Positions 35,954 through 47,577 of a stretch of DNA of 64,000 nucleotides are shown piece after piece (the stretch's first letter is position 1; each line of letters starts with the position of its first letter). The DNA comes from Hydnum rufescens UP504 (lineage: Eukaryota; Basidiomycota; Agaricomycetes; Cantharellales; Hydnaceae). The stretch is from the NCBI GenBank assembly GCA_014904985.1, contig MU128962.1:62001-126000 (forward strand), read 5' to 3'. The position numbers and the translations under genes are program-made. Below the pieces are notes generated by a model. It saw only the letters and a program-made list of their open reading frames with translations. It did no database searches and was not told the DNA's origin.

Positions 35954-36103
35954 ACATAGATTTTATTCATAGAACTAGAATTATGTAATAGGATATCCGG
36001 CAGTCTCCGGACCAGCAAGGAACTTAGAACTCCAGCCTGCAGTAATCCAAGGTTCCTCTATCTGTCTTAGGAGGACTTGCAGGTAGTCATTGAAACCACC
36101 CAC

Positions 36104-37763
36104 ATGTCTTCTGGTTCCGAGTTCTCCGCAGAGGAATACTTTCGCACACAGCTACCGCCGGCGACGCTCCACGCCGATATCAATGGTGTACGGGCTTTCG
36201 TACAACGACACGCCGTGGAGTGGTAAGAGAGTTGTACTTGTCACGGTTAGTTAGGATTTTATTTTTGTTTGATCCCGGATGTGATATTTGGGTATTATTG
36301 GCTGATCGGAGGAGGGGGTGACGAAGAAACGGTGTGGACAAGATGAGAAATGATACATTAATGCTCACTTCTATGTGTTCCCTCCTTTTCTGGATTAGAG
36401 TGGTGGCTACGACCGTTCCTCTAGAGCTCAATGTGTGAGTAGACTTTTTTTCTCTCCCCTGAGTGCCTCCCAAATTCTCAAACTCGAGATATTCACGAGT
36501 ATACTCCCGGTCTAGTGTGCGGTTTCTGGATAATTTTAGTGCCGGTACGTGTCCCAACGTGTCCCCAGCGGAAATCCCTAAATTCCCGGATTTCCTCATT
36601 GCGCTCTGGACATCCGTCGTTATTCTAGGGACGCGAGGTGCCACGTCTGCAGAATACTTCCTGCGCTCAGGCTATGCCGTTATCTTCATGCACCGACAGT
36701 TTTCCCTTCAACCCTTCAGCAGACATTACTCTCACTCCACTAATCCCTTCCTCGACTTTTTGGAGATCTCCGACGAAGCCTCGTCATCAGGGGAAGCAAT
36801 AGACGGCGATTGCCAAGAAGTACCCACCATCCACACCCCGAATGTAGTAGTTCGCCCAGAGGGCCGTGATTTTCTCGTCCAAGTACTCCGCGCCCGCCAG
36901 GAGGCTCTCCGAAACCACATGCTCCATACCCTCACGTTTGTAACTATCAACGACTATCTGTTCCTTCTTCGTGCTGTAAGTGAGGAGATGGCCTGCTTGA
37001 AGCGGAATTCCATGTATTATCTTGCTGCGGCTGTTAGCGATTTTTATCTTCCAAGACAGAAGATGGTATGTGTGCGTTATTGGCGTAGTACTTGTATGGT
37101 ACTCACACCCATATATTTCGGATCGTTAGTCAGAGCATAAAATACAGTCACGGAAGGGTAGCCTTTTGATCGAAATGGACCAGGTTCCAAAAGTTCTCAA
37201 GCCCATGGTGGAGAATTGGACACCAGAGAGTTTTATCATATCCTTCAAGGTTAGGAGAGCATTTAATCAGAGGAAAATGACCGCTTTTGAACCTTGCCAT
37301 CGTTTTTTTTTCTCCTGGGCCTACCTTGGCGTTATTTGTACCACAGCTCGAGACAGATCCCGAGCTCCTTATACCAAAGGCTCACGCAGCACTCGAGCGA
37401 TATGGCCACCAAATAGTCATCGGAAACATGCTCCACAACCGGAAACATGAGGTTGTTTTTGTTTCCGTTGCTTCCCCAGCGAAACAGGATTCGAGAATAG
37501 AAGGAACAGAGACGATTTCAGTTTCATCATCCCCAATTGTAATCGACCCCTTGGTGGCCAATGGTGCCCGATACACTGAAGAATGGATACGCCTGCCTGG
37601 CTATCATCATGCGGAAGGGAGTGTGGAACCCAAAATACCGTCTGAAAATCCCTCTGGACTTGGTCCGATGAGCCGGAGCGTGTCCGAGATCGAAGAGTTG
37701 ATCGTAGAGAGATTGATCGAGATGCATGATGGCTGGGTCAATGGAGGCAACGGTTCCAGATGA
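36104..37763 (+). CDS. CAB2: Phosphopantothenate-cysteine ligase (two apparent insertions)
   Basis: Cab2/PPCS joins 4'-phosphopantothenate to cysteine, the second step of coenzyme A synthesis. The exons are 36104-36245, 36399-36434, 36516-36544, 36629-37065, 37130-37249 and 37347-37763. After correction the protein is 392 residues, the usual length. Motifs are EYFRTQLPP, RVVLVTSGG, TTVPLELNVVRFLDNFSAG, GATSAEYFLRSGYAVIFMHR, FSRHYSHSTNPFLDFLE, YLAAAVSDFYLP, HKIQSRKGSL, LETDPELLIPKA, IVIGNMLHNR and ARYTEEWI. Two single extra T bases break the frame. One is in exon 1 after the codons HAVEW (about 36223), where the sequence otherwise reads KRVVLVT. The other is in exon 2, between SGG and TTVPLE (about 36408). 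All other splice phases agree. As this gene should be essential, assembly error is the simplest reading. Confidence 0.92.
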
Positions 37764-39222
37764 TCAGCTTGTTGGATCGAGTCTGCCAACATTGCACCAA
37801 GTCACCATCTCTCTCATTCTTGTTCTGTGCCAGAAGGATGATTCATTGATGTCCTATCTCGTCCCAATAGGTTCTCATTATTCTGAATATTATTTGCCCG
37901 TGGCCCTTGGAGAGGCCCCCTGCTTGACATCTGTGATTTGGGATCGACGGATCGGAGACATTTTTTTTCATCATTCCGAATAGCTCGAAGGGTACATTTG
38001 ATCTGTAGATGCACTTATATGGTGCACCTCCTGACTCACGCCAGGGAAGTGTCCTACGCGCTGATACCGAAGCAATACCAATGGTAGTGATGCACGGATC
38101 TAGTACCACTATCGATCCTGTCGACTTCTATTTCAGAATGTCGCCAGGTGCGCGTTTAGGTATGCCTTGTCGATTGGCCACTCGTTCTTGTTGGCCGCCA
38201 TGGCTACTGCGCCGCGGTCCCCGTATTGTCTTAATGATGCAGCTCATGATGCTGCGTGCTTACACCCTGGGATGAGCCCTTGACATTATTGTTTGCTGTG
38301 TCGTGAATGCCCCAAGTACGACCTGGGGTTCGGTGGCTTACGCAACTGCCTTACTGTAGTGAGGTGGCGGTATCTGAAAACTGATTGTCCATTTAGAGAT
38401 CCATCTCCGCGGTGTGGCCCAATGCTGTAGGTGTCCCACAGCCCTCAACCCTGTCCGTTTCAATAATCCATTCTTCTCCCGTTTGAAAGGTACCATATCT
38501 CGGGGTTTCGCGGTGAGTAAGCAGTGCAGTTGACCGCTCCAGGTTGCGATGTGGGTCACCGTGTCGACGTTCACTGCTGCGGGCTCGTGGGCACGATCTA
38601 GTCTTTAGACTCACTGCGAAGTCTACGTCTCCGCCCCTCGGCGAGTGAAAAAAAAAAACCTACTACGGCGGCTGTTCTAGGCGCCTCCATGGGGAAGGAC
38701 CCTGACATTCCTTGAGGCGGTATAATTCAAACGGCCTTTATTCCTTTTTTACTCCACCGCAGAACAAATTTCATGACAGGAGATATGCGCATCGCACCGC
38801 AATGTCGGGTCGAATTTCTCAATGCTATGAGAAGTAGGCTCCGAGCGATTGTCCCTATAGTGGGGCCGACCCAAGAACTGACTCTCTGTTCTTGTCGCGG
38901 TGCTTGGAGAACAAAATCTATACTTCTGTACGTCTGCTTTGAACTACAGAGGACTTCCCTTTGTGGGGGCGATTCCAGACCCCAGAAATGCTGCTGTATC
39001 ATCCAACCATCAGCGGGAATTCTCTCCGTGCGACCCTTTCGCGGCTAGCGTGAATGAATCGTTTGATCCTTGGATCGCCGCTCCTCACTATAGCCTTCTT
39101 GGGCCTGATATTGGATGTTTCGTTATGGCCTGTTCGTGCCCGCCTCAACAGGGAGCGGCCGTGACCGGGCTAATGATTGATATAGAACGATAGGTCGGGC
39201 GGAGGACATAAAAGGGCCGGCT
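37764..39222. other. Unassigned region
   Basis: Short frames on both strands (for example 38773-39048 and 38900-39193 plus) carry no motif that I recognise and do not chain. A poly-A run lies at 38648-38657. Confidence 0.45.
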
Positions 39223-40468
39223 ATGGACGTCCCCTTTCTTGCGTACGCCTCCTACTTTTTCCCCCCAGAACAACCACCAAGCAATTTCAGCCTTCACAGT
39301 CTCGAAGTAATGTACTCGTACAATTTAACTTCCACCATGCATGGTTTACAGGTGATACCCGCTTCTTTTCATTCCAGCCCATGCCTATTAATCTTTAATT
39401 TATTTCAAGTGGGTATCTCTTGCCACACAGTCTGTCGGGGTGGGCCGCTTCGGGTCAATCCCCATGTTGGCGTCTGTATCAGACGTTTTTAGCGGGTTGG
39501 CTGTCTTACTAATATCCGCGCATTTCTTCCTTCAGACGGATCTCGTTGGTCGAGTCAGCGCTCCCCCCGTGGAGAAATCTCTTCGTTCTGATCATCCTCC
39601 TTTAGTTTCCGAGGCAATACTATTCTCGACACTTACGTCCGTCCTACAACCCCGGTCATGAATTATCGTATAGAAGAAACCGGCATTGGGGCTCATCACC
39701 TCGGTGAGTCTATTTTCGCTTCACTCTAATTTCAAGCCGTCCGTCATGACGTTCATGGGAGCAGAGCAAGGCATCCCCTTCACTGAAGCAAAATCACTCG
39801 TCGCTGCAGCAATCTCCGGGAAGGTGGTCGTCGGGCACTCATTGTGGAAAGATCTCTATGTAAGTATCGCTCGTTTATATCAGCACCCCAAGTCGCATCG
39901 CCGAATGATGATTTGTACACCATTTCAGCTCTTGGAAATGAGCGTTCCTGCCTTCGGTGGGTTGATTTTTTGATTTTTAAATTTTCTTGACGGATATAGA
40001 ACTGATGCCGCTCTCGGTTGATTCGGCAGCCACTCGTGATACAGCCCTGTTCATCCCGTACAGGGCTGTGATAAATCCAAATGACCTCAGTAGCATCATT
40101 GGATTGAATACCCTCGTTGGGTTCCTCATGCAAAGGCTTATCTCTGTGCATCACCAAGACTCGGTGAGTTCGTTCTATTTCGTGTCCAATTGCAGGCGCT
40201 AAGACGTTGATTGACAATTCCCCTCTTCAGCTCGAGAACGCTAGGGCAACCATGGATCTGTATCGGTATGTGCTTTCTCGATATTTTGTTGTGCAGGATT
40301 CATAACTGAACCTCGACAATTTTGGCCTCTGACTACTTTCCGCTCCACTTGCAACGATGACGAAAACGCACGATCAGGTCTGCCCAGGATGCATGGGAAG
40401 GAGCCATTGACGACTGCGAGTGGCCTTGCGCACTGCCCCCGCCCACCTTCGCACGCTGCTACACCTGA
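39223..40468 (+). CDS. Rex4/ISG20-like exonuclease-fold protein lacking catalytic acids
   Basis: The exons are 39223-39351, 39410-39484, 39606-39703, 39765-39859, 39929-39956, 40000-40163, 40231-40265 and 40378-40468, about 237 residues. The order of elements is that of the DEDDh exonuclease domain: SVGVGRFGSIPMLASVS, GNTILDTYVRPTTPVMNYR, EETGIGAHHLEQGIPFTEAK, GKVVVGHSLWKDL, ATRDTALFIPYRAV, IIGLNTLVGFLMQ and LENARATMDLYRS. The usual motif I, LDCEMVGVG, reads LATQSVGVG here, so both acidic residues are gone. Motif III, normally H-D-S-x-E-D-A, reads QDSLENA, losing His and Asp. Only the motif II Asp (WKDL) remains. All splice phases agree except exon 2 to exon 3, which lacks one base. It is predicted to keep the fold without nuclease activity; role unknown. 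Confidence 0.75.
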
Positions 40469-41546
40469 TCTGGAGGGACAGACAGACGGGGGGCTGATGG
40501 CCACGTCATCCTCTAAATTTGTTGTGTTAGCTTGATGGCGGTTATCATCAGGTCTGGTTGATCTTTCTTGGCACATCTCTCTTTTTTTTTTTGGCTTTGG
40601 CTTTGGCTTGTTCTGCTTTGCTTTGCTTTGCTTTGTTTTTTTGCTTTGTTTCCTTCGTTTGTTTGTAGCCCCGCACTCTATTATCTTCAGATCGAACTCC
40701 ACCCGTGTGTCCTGCTTCTTTCAGTTTTCAGTTTTCATGTATATTATCCGAGTCGCGTGTACTGTTGCTATCACTGTCAGTTTTTTTGTGGGCAGTCATC
40801 GATCGTGTAATTGGTTTTGGTGCCAGTCGATGCGTCAGTCTTTCTTGCCAATGAGGGGACACCACAGCCTAAGAATATCAAGATGCATGTCACGAGCACT
40901 TAACAACCTGGGGAACAAGTGAACAGGCAGATCTCCTCCCATGCATGGCGCGTTTATATTAATTAGTCAGTCCTGTGGATCGTCAGCAATATCAAGAAAC
41001 TCTAATACGGTTGTAGATTACCTACCTTTAATGGTAATGCTCGCTCAGAAATCGAATGTGGGCTGGGGCATGTCATTTGCACCCCCAGTCGGAGGGGAGA
41101 GAGACGGGGAGGGAGAGACTAGATCAGAATATGGATATAAACCTCTCAGTCATATGAATATGCATCCGCGTGTGTTCCTAGTCGATTAGTTTCTATTTCT
41201 GCATCTGCCTGAGAATATGATGACATGACATCAAGTACGACAAACAGGTTAGTGTACATTTTTTTTGGTTTTTTTGTTCTGGTGCGTGGGTTAGAAAGGA
41301 AAAAATGGAACCTTGAGTGCAAAGAGAACAGATCGTCCAATATGTAAAGAATCGGAGAATAAGACGAGAGTAATGCGCGATGAAACGACCTGGGATGCCT
41401 GGGATACATATTATTGTCGGTGGGCCGATGCCTGCAGAAAAGCCAGGGGGGAGTGAGGATAGAGACGAGGGTCGATGACAAGGGACAATGATAGCAAAGA
41501 TTACAACAGGGGAGAAAAAAAGCTAGAAGGGTTCGGTGATAGCAGG
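40469..41546. other. 3' region with pentamer-like simple repeat
   Basis: There is no recognisable gene. At 40582-40650 a T-rich run passes into repeated GCTTT units. Two convergent genes flank the interval. Confidence 0.45.
40582..40650 (+). repeat. Low-complexity (GCTTT)n / poly-T tract
   Basis: Ten T bases are followed by repeated GGCTTT and GCTTT units with interruptions. It is a simple-sequence tract in an intergenic region. Confidence 0.8.
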
Positions 41547-43172
41547 TTATGTCTTGGCGCTCGGAGTAGGCGCGGTGACCATTTTCACTCCCTTCGTCTG
41601 AGGAGGGCTTCCTGCCCCACCCAGGAGGCCCAAGACAGCATGGAGCAACCTCTGACTCAGCTTCACAGGCAGCAGCACGGCACCGACTACGAGATGGACG
41701 ATCCGCTCCTGGAATTGGGGCCAGCCCCCATTTTGCATATTCTCTAGCACGAATGTCGCGGCATCCTGGGAGGGGCTACTTTTGTGACGTCTGAGAGGCC
41801 GCGAGGAGGTACGATCGGAAAGCGGTTTAGCCCAATCGCGGGGGTCGTCTGCAAGAGTGCCTGAGGGGGCTAGAGGGCTCAATCTAGCGTGCCAGACAGC
41901 AGAATGTTGCTTGGGATCGGTGATGGTGGCCAGTTTATCATTGGCACTGGCAGCGGCAGCAGTTGCGGCTTGTACGCGTTGTTCGAGCGTGCCAATGTCG
42001 TGGACCAGGGCTTCCACTGAAGTTTGTACATCGTGGAATCGCGAATCGAGATCGAGCCGGACGAGTTCAGTTGCGTGTGATGAGGCAGTAGTTTGTATTT
42101 CGAGTTTCTGGATCGAGGCTTCGACGCGTTCCACGAGTGCTTGGAATTCGGCATTGTGGGAGGGCTTGGAAGCATGAATTTCTTCAAGAGAGCGTTCGAG
42201 CCGGTCGAAGCGAGCGTTGGAGGACGATGATAAAGCTACAGATGGAGGGGGGGGAGCATGAACTATTCGGTGGAGAGAATCAGTGCGATATGCGAGGAGA
42301 TTGACGAGGTGGCGCCATGGGCGAATCCCAGTGGCGAGGACAAAGAGGCCCTCGCTGAACCAGGTAAGAGACTTCTCGGAGCCAATGAGAAATGCAGCGT
42401 AGCGAAGGAGAATTGTACCGAGGAAAGGCGTCAACAGGCACAAAACAAGGAAAGACTTTGTGAAAACACGTGACGTCAGGACACGCGGCTCCGCATTTCA
42501 TCTGGGGATTATGTGAGAAGAACTCGACGTACGAGTTCAGCGAGCCGCAATTCGGATCGCGCCAAAGCCCGTAAATTTGCAGCCTGCTCTGGCTCCTCTG
42601 GGATATTCTCCTCGGACTCAAAGTCGAATGCGGGGAGCGATGAGCGCGCGCCTTGAGGTAGAGCTCCCATGGGGCTGTGATGTACTGGAGTGTAAGTAGA
42701 CGGAGTACATATACGTCCACAAGGGCGAACATCGACCTCACTTTTTATCAGAGCACGGAGGTAGCTTTCAAGGTCGACCGACGTCACGGGTGAATATATG
42801 CAACGGAAAGAGAAAACAGACTTACTAGAAGAGAAGGGCGAGGGTAAGACCATCGCGAACAAAGTCACCTTGAACACAACAATCGATCGGCGTCCTTGGA
42901 ATAACCCAGTCTCTAGAGTGGGCCACAAACTCACCTCCAGTAAGGAACGAGCCAAGAGGCGGGAGAAGGGTAAGTGCAAGAGGACCATCAAACCACACCG
43001 ATTCGTTGGGAGCAGGCTCTTGGGCGTCTTCCTCGGAAGAGTCGTGAGCGTCACGAGCTAGGTGTTCCTGCCTTGACCTAGTGGTCACTGGCGGGTGCTG
43101 GTTTTGAATAGTAGCGGGATGATCATCTCTATGTCTGCGAAATCGTGCTCGTTCGCCCTTGGTTACATTCAT
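41547..43172 (-). CDS. Agaricomycete membrane protein with coiled coil
   Basis: I recognise the arrangement from conserved but unnamed Agaricomycete proteins. Exon 1 (42935-43172) starts MNVTKGERARFRRHR and ends in WFDGPLALTLLPPLGSFLTG. The next exon gives GDFVRDGLTLALLF, a membrane segment. A third has YITAPWELYLKAR and then FDFESEENIPEEPEQAANLR before a donor at 42532. The last exon (41547-42455) holds SFLVLCLLTPFLGTILL, LTWFSEGLFVLATGIRPWRH, a long coiled coil (about 41900-42200) and an amphipathic segment HLVVGAVLLPVKLSQRLLHA near the C-terminus. Exon 2 to 3, and the middle of exon 3 in a GCGCGCGC run, each need a one-base shift. Function unknown; the layout suggests an endomembrane protein with a cytosolic coiled coil. 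Confidence 0.65.
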
Positions 43173-45249
43173 GGTTGCAATGTCGGGGACAGGGAAGGAA
43201 CAAGGAACGGAGAACGTATGGATCTACGCCGAGTGTCACCACAGAGTTCGGATGCAAATATGCCTGACAGTAAGGCCTATATATAGTACATCCCACAAAG
43301 AGAAGTACTCATAATCGTCGAGGCAATCGTCGATCAGAATCCAGAAAGCGTCGGTCTTGTTTTCCTTATGGGACATGGGAGACGCCGCAAATGCATCGTG
43401 GGGCTCTACTCGGAGCTTTAATCGATAAAACTTCATGAGGTCGCGAGGAGAGCCTTACGAAACGCGCAGAACGGGCAACCGCATTCCGTTTTGGAATCGA
43501 CAACCTAAATTTGACCAAAAACAGAGTCTCTCCTGGGGTGTGGCCCCAAAATTTCCCGGTATTTTTGGGGCACGCGATTAGGCTCGTCAGTGCGTCAGTG
43601 GCCCACTCCTTTGATTACAAATCTTTTCGGGTTGAGTCTGGCTTGGACTCGCAATTCCAAATTGTCGGAAATAACCCACAAAAGGAATCTAATAGAGTGT
43701 GGAGCGAGGTGCAAAATGACAGCTAGCAACATCCAGCACACCCCTCAAATAGATAGTGAGGACAGTTTTTCTGGGCTAGGAAAAACTTAAATTCACCTAT
43801 GGATCCCCATCCACATTATTCTTTACGATGTGGTCCCCATGCCCCATTGTCATTTACTCCACTCAAATTAACTGGTGTTCTGACTTTCTGTCATATTCAA
43901 CCCTCGGACCCACTCATCTGATGATCTGGTGGAGGCCATCGGCTACTCCTTAGAGCCTGATGCTTTTGCAGGGTTGTGGATCACCTCTGATGGCTACAAA
44001 TCAATGAAAGAGTTGCGATTCTTTTGAGCATTCCTACAAGTCACTAATTTCGTGGATTTCATTGACGAATTAAAGATTTCAAAGATGACCGTCGCTTCGT
44101 TCATGTCGGCTTTTGAGAGTTCATGCCTTACTCTTCCGCAATTCGGATCGCGGTCCTTCACGAGTGAAAAACGTGTGATCACGCCCTCTCACAATGTCGG
44201 ACCCCAGTTCCCGGATTGTTTTGCATTCCCGGAGAGATTAAGCGCGTAAAGATGCTTGAATGACGCAAGAATCAATCAATCTTTACCCATCTCGGAAATG
44301 ACGAGCGACGACTCGGCGGCTTCGCAGCTTCGTATACGAGGTCCTTCCCTTTTTGTCCTCTTTCATTCATTGCTTCACTGAGACACTGCGCGATGTCTTC
44401 CTGAGGTGCTCTCGCAGAACCGGACGAATGGTATCTGTTAAGCGAACCTTAACGACATGTTGTCGGCCGGGGCCCGAAGACTGTGGGAGATTGTTATCAT
44501 TCTGAGGGGTACAGTACATATTGCAAATAAAACATACATTGGCATTGGATGTGGAGTATTATTATAAATGATCCAAACGGAAGTAGTAAGCCATCAGCGT
44601 ACTTATCTATTTCGTAGTTGACTGCTTTATACAAATAATTCATCTCTGTGAGTAGGGACTTCAGGCTGTGTGGAGTGGGGCCATGATTGGTGGTGAAAGT
44701 GACCGTGAGACTCCGTGCTTGGAGCCATGGGCCCTCCAAGCCCCAGTCATCCTGACTCACGGTCCATGCACCCGCCTCTTCCATAGGCAGCAAATGTGTT
44801 TTCCAATGCAGAGAGGATGGACCCCCAAGCTAGATTAGAGACATCGCACCGAAGGGTACTGCACCCTAAATATGCGGTATTTCGGAAGCCCGGAATATAT
44901 ATCGCATAGAAGGTTATGGGCACCCAGACCAACGAAGCTGGGAGTGAGGCACGAGTGATAGCTGCAAATTGTACAATGACGGAACGGAAATTGCCGACAG
45001 TTTGTTTCAAGTCCAAGTCCAGGACTCCAGGGGTCGCGGCCACAGCCTACAGCGGCCGAAGTTTGAATCCGCTCCCACCCATCTTTCTCCCGTTTCCTTC
45101 TCATTTATCGTTCCGCCAAAAAAAGAGGCCCACCTCGTCTGCGGCCTCCCACCCACTCTTGGGCTTGCGCAAACTCAAAGGCTCTTACCAAAACCTTCCT
45201 CCTCCTTCTCCTTGAGCCTGACAAGTGCTCCTGTGGCGAAGGGTGAGGA
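43173..45249. other. Unassigned region
   Basis: A minus-strand frame of 66 codons at 43236-43436 starts with ATG and is acidic in the middle (WILIDDCLDDYEYFSLWDV) but is not recognised. Nothing else could be supported. Divergent promoters of the membrane-protein gene and MTG2 must lie at its two ends. Confidence 0.45.
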
Positions 45250-47103
45250 ATGCAAGGACGCTCTCCTCAAAAATTTGCCTGGTTTTTCTCCTCTTCTCCC
45301 ACGGTTTTACGTAAAGCAACAATCTATTACCCCGGTCGCGCCGAACGCCGAGCCCACCTGTTCCATAAAAGGCAACTTTCATCAACTCATTCACAACTAT
45401 CTGGATTTTCAAGTGAGGAGGCAGCCCCTTCTGCTCGTACCCCAGAGGAGCGTGCGGCCTATTTTCGACAGCGCAGAGCAGAGTGGAAACGACGTCAAGG
45501 GGTAGGTATCTTCATTTTTTTCCCGACTCGGATTCACCCACTTTCTCTGCCACATACGACTTTGCAGAAATGAAACATTGGTTATCTCATTATTAGGGTC
45601 AAAACTTTGTAGATCATACGATAGTTACCGTCCGAGCTGGTATGTTGATTTCCATATTCCATCATGTCGGCATCTCGTGCTCCCTACTCCTTTGCGACGA
45701 CTTGTGCTCACCTGTTTCATGGTTGCGATGCAGGGAAAGGAGGCGACGGATGCACTGCTTTTCAGCGGGAGAAATATAAACCGTACGGCCCTCCCTCAGG
45801 GGGGAATGGAGGCAGAGGGGGGTCCGTATATATTCGGGCCGTCAAGAATATCACATCTCTTGCCTCTGTGGCCAAGCGGGTCGTTGCACCGCCAGGTCTC
45901 AACGGTCAGGGGACATGGCGCAATGGTGCTCGGGTGCCGGACGTTTACATTGATGTGCCTGTCGGTACTGTCGTACGCGAGGTGCGCCGTGTGCGCGAAG
46001 TGGAAGAAGGGAACGAACGACGGCGGATCGAAGCGCTTTCCCCAGAAGAGCGCACTAACGAGGAGCGGGACAAGCGGTGGGTCCACTACCCACTCTACAG
46101 GGACATCAATGAAGGGAACGAGGCATTCATGCAGGCCGAGCAGGCCTTGGAACGAGAAGAACGGGCGCGTAAACGGGAGGAAGATAGGCGGCGTGTGGGG
46201 GCACCCCCGCTTGTCCTCGACTTCAGTGAGCCTGATGTAGAAGAGGAAAGTCAGGTCGGAGGTGGGACCCTCATCGCTGCTGGGGGCGAGGGTGGCCTTG
46301 GAAATCCACATTTTGCCTCGGCAACGAATCGCTCGCCCAAATTCGCAACGCGTGGTCGGGAAGGGGAGCGAATGACGATTGAGCTGGAGCTGAAACTGCT
46401 GGCTGATATCGGTTTGGTGGGTTTTCCGAATGCTGGAAAGTCTACCATTTTGCGCGCTTTGACCAACTCCAAGGCACAAGTGGCGCCATACGCATTCACG
46501 ACACTCAACCCCCAGGTTGGCATGGTTAGGTTATGGGACGATGGAACGTTCGATCACGGCCCTGGTACCTTCATTGAGGATGATCGTCAAGCCACATCTT
46601 CAGGCATCATCAGTACGGCATCCATTGTTGATCCATTTCGAACCGAGGCGATCCGGTTTACTATTGCGGATAACCCTGGCTTACTCGCTGGGGCGTCTGA
46701 AAACGTTGGACTGGGTCATTCATTCTTGCGGAGCATTGAGCGTTCGCTGGCGCTTGTGTACGTTGTCGATTTTTCAAAGGATGAGCCGTGGGATGATGTG
46801 GAGGTGCTTCGCATGGAACTGGAAGCATACAAAGAAGGTCTGAGTAGCAAGGCGCGGCTGATTATTGCTAACAAGGCTGATCTGGCTGTCGGTGAGAACG
46901 GAGGATCTGAGGATGAGGTGCGCACAGCAAAGGCCAAATTGCAACGCCTGGAAACGGCGGCGGCGTACATGGCTAATTCGGGTGGAGAAGGTGGAGAGAT
47001 TCAGGTCATCGCCGTCTCAGGGAAGTACCGACAGAATCTGGACAAGGTGGTGCGGACGCTGGCGTCTATCGTGGACGGTGAGCGGGGGGCCGGTCAAGTT
47101 TAG
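45250..47103 (+). CDS. MTG2: Mitochondrial Obg-family GTPase Mtg2
   Basis: Mtg2 is the mitochondrial Obg/CgtA GTPase needed for assembly of the large mitoribosomal subunit. The exons are 45250-45501, 45597-45639 and 45734-47103, in frame, 554 residues. The N-terminus is basic, Ser/Thr-rich and free of acids up to RQLSSTHSQL, as expected for a mitochondrial presequence. The glycine-rich Obg fold follows: NFVDHTIVTVRAG, GKGGDGCTAFQREKYKP, GPPSGGNGGRGG and GGGTLIAAGGEGGLGNPHF. A charged insertion of about 90 residues (roughly 45990-46250), commonly seen in fungal homologues, interrupts it after PVGTVVRE. The G domain has G1 GFPNAGKST, G2/switch region TTLNPQVG, G3 DNPGL and G4 NKAD. The start is the first ATG of the exon; earlier ATGs in other frames do not join. 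Confidence 0.94.
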
Positions 47104-47577
47104 CGCCGTTCTCGAGTAAGTCCTCGGGGCCGAATCGACGTAGCAAGCCTGCCACCTTTTAAAGGCAATTAAGGCCCAGGGCCGTGGCTTCTCGTGGTTT
47201 TGAATTCGAAATTTGTCCTAATTTGCCCCTCATCTTAATTAATCCAAAATCGCACATAAATTATTGGTCCTTCGCAGTGAAAAAATATGGGAAGGGCAAA
47301 AAGTGGAAGAAAGTACAGGTAGTCTCATTATGGAAATTTTCTTCTCGTCCTAAATTGCAATCTGAGCAAATAGGAACAGAAAAAACCTGGAACGTATGTA
47401 AAGATCTACTGTACTACACAGTTTGCATCCGAAGCAGTCCTGATTTCAGGTCAGGTACACTCCACTTGATTTTCCGCAATCCCCAGTTGCCCACAACTCT
47501 GGCGTGTTGGCCGGCCTCACCATCCTCCTCCATCCTCGTCGTATTAACGCGCCGTCCTGACTGCTGTAAGCAAAAAG
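47104..47577. other. Short intergenic region, same-strand neighbours
   Basis: This is the 3' end of MTG2 and the promoter of the transcription factor gene. It is AT-rich with several A-runs near 47240-47400. No clear TATA box. Confidence 0.45.

Noticed and set aside
40241..40702. Minus-strand 153-codon frame rich in Lys, Pro and Gln
   Set aside because: It is the reverse of a simple GCTTT/poly-T tract plus the last exons of the Rex-like gene.
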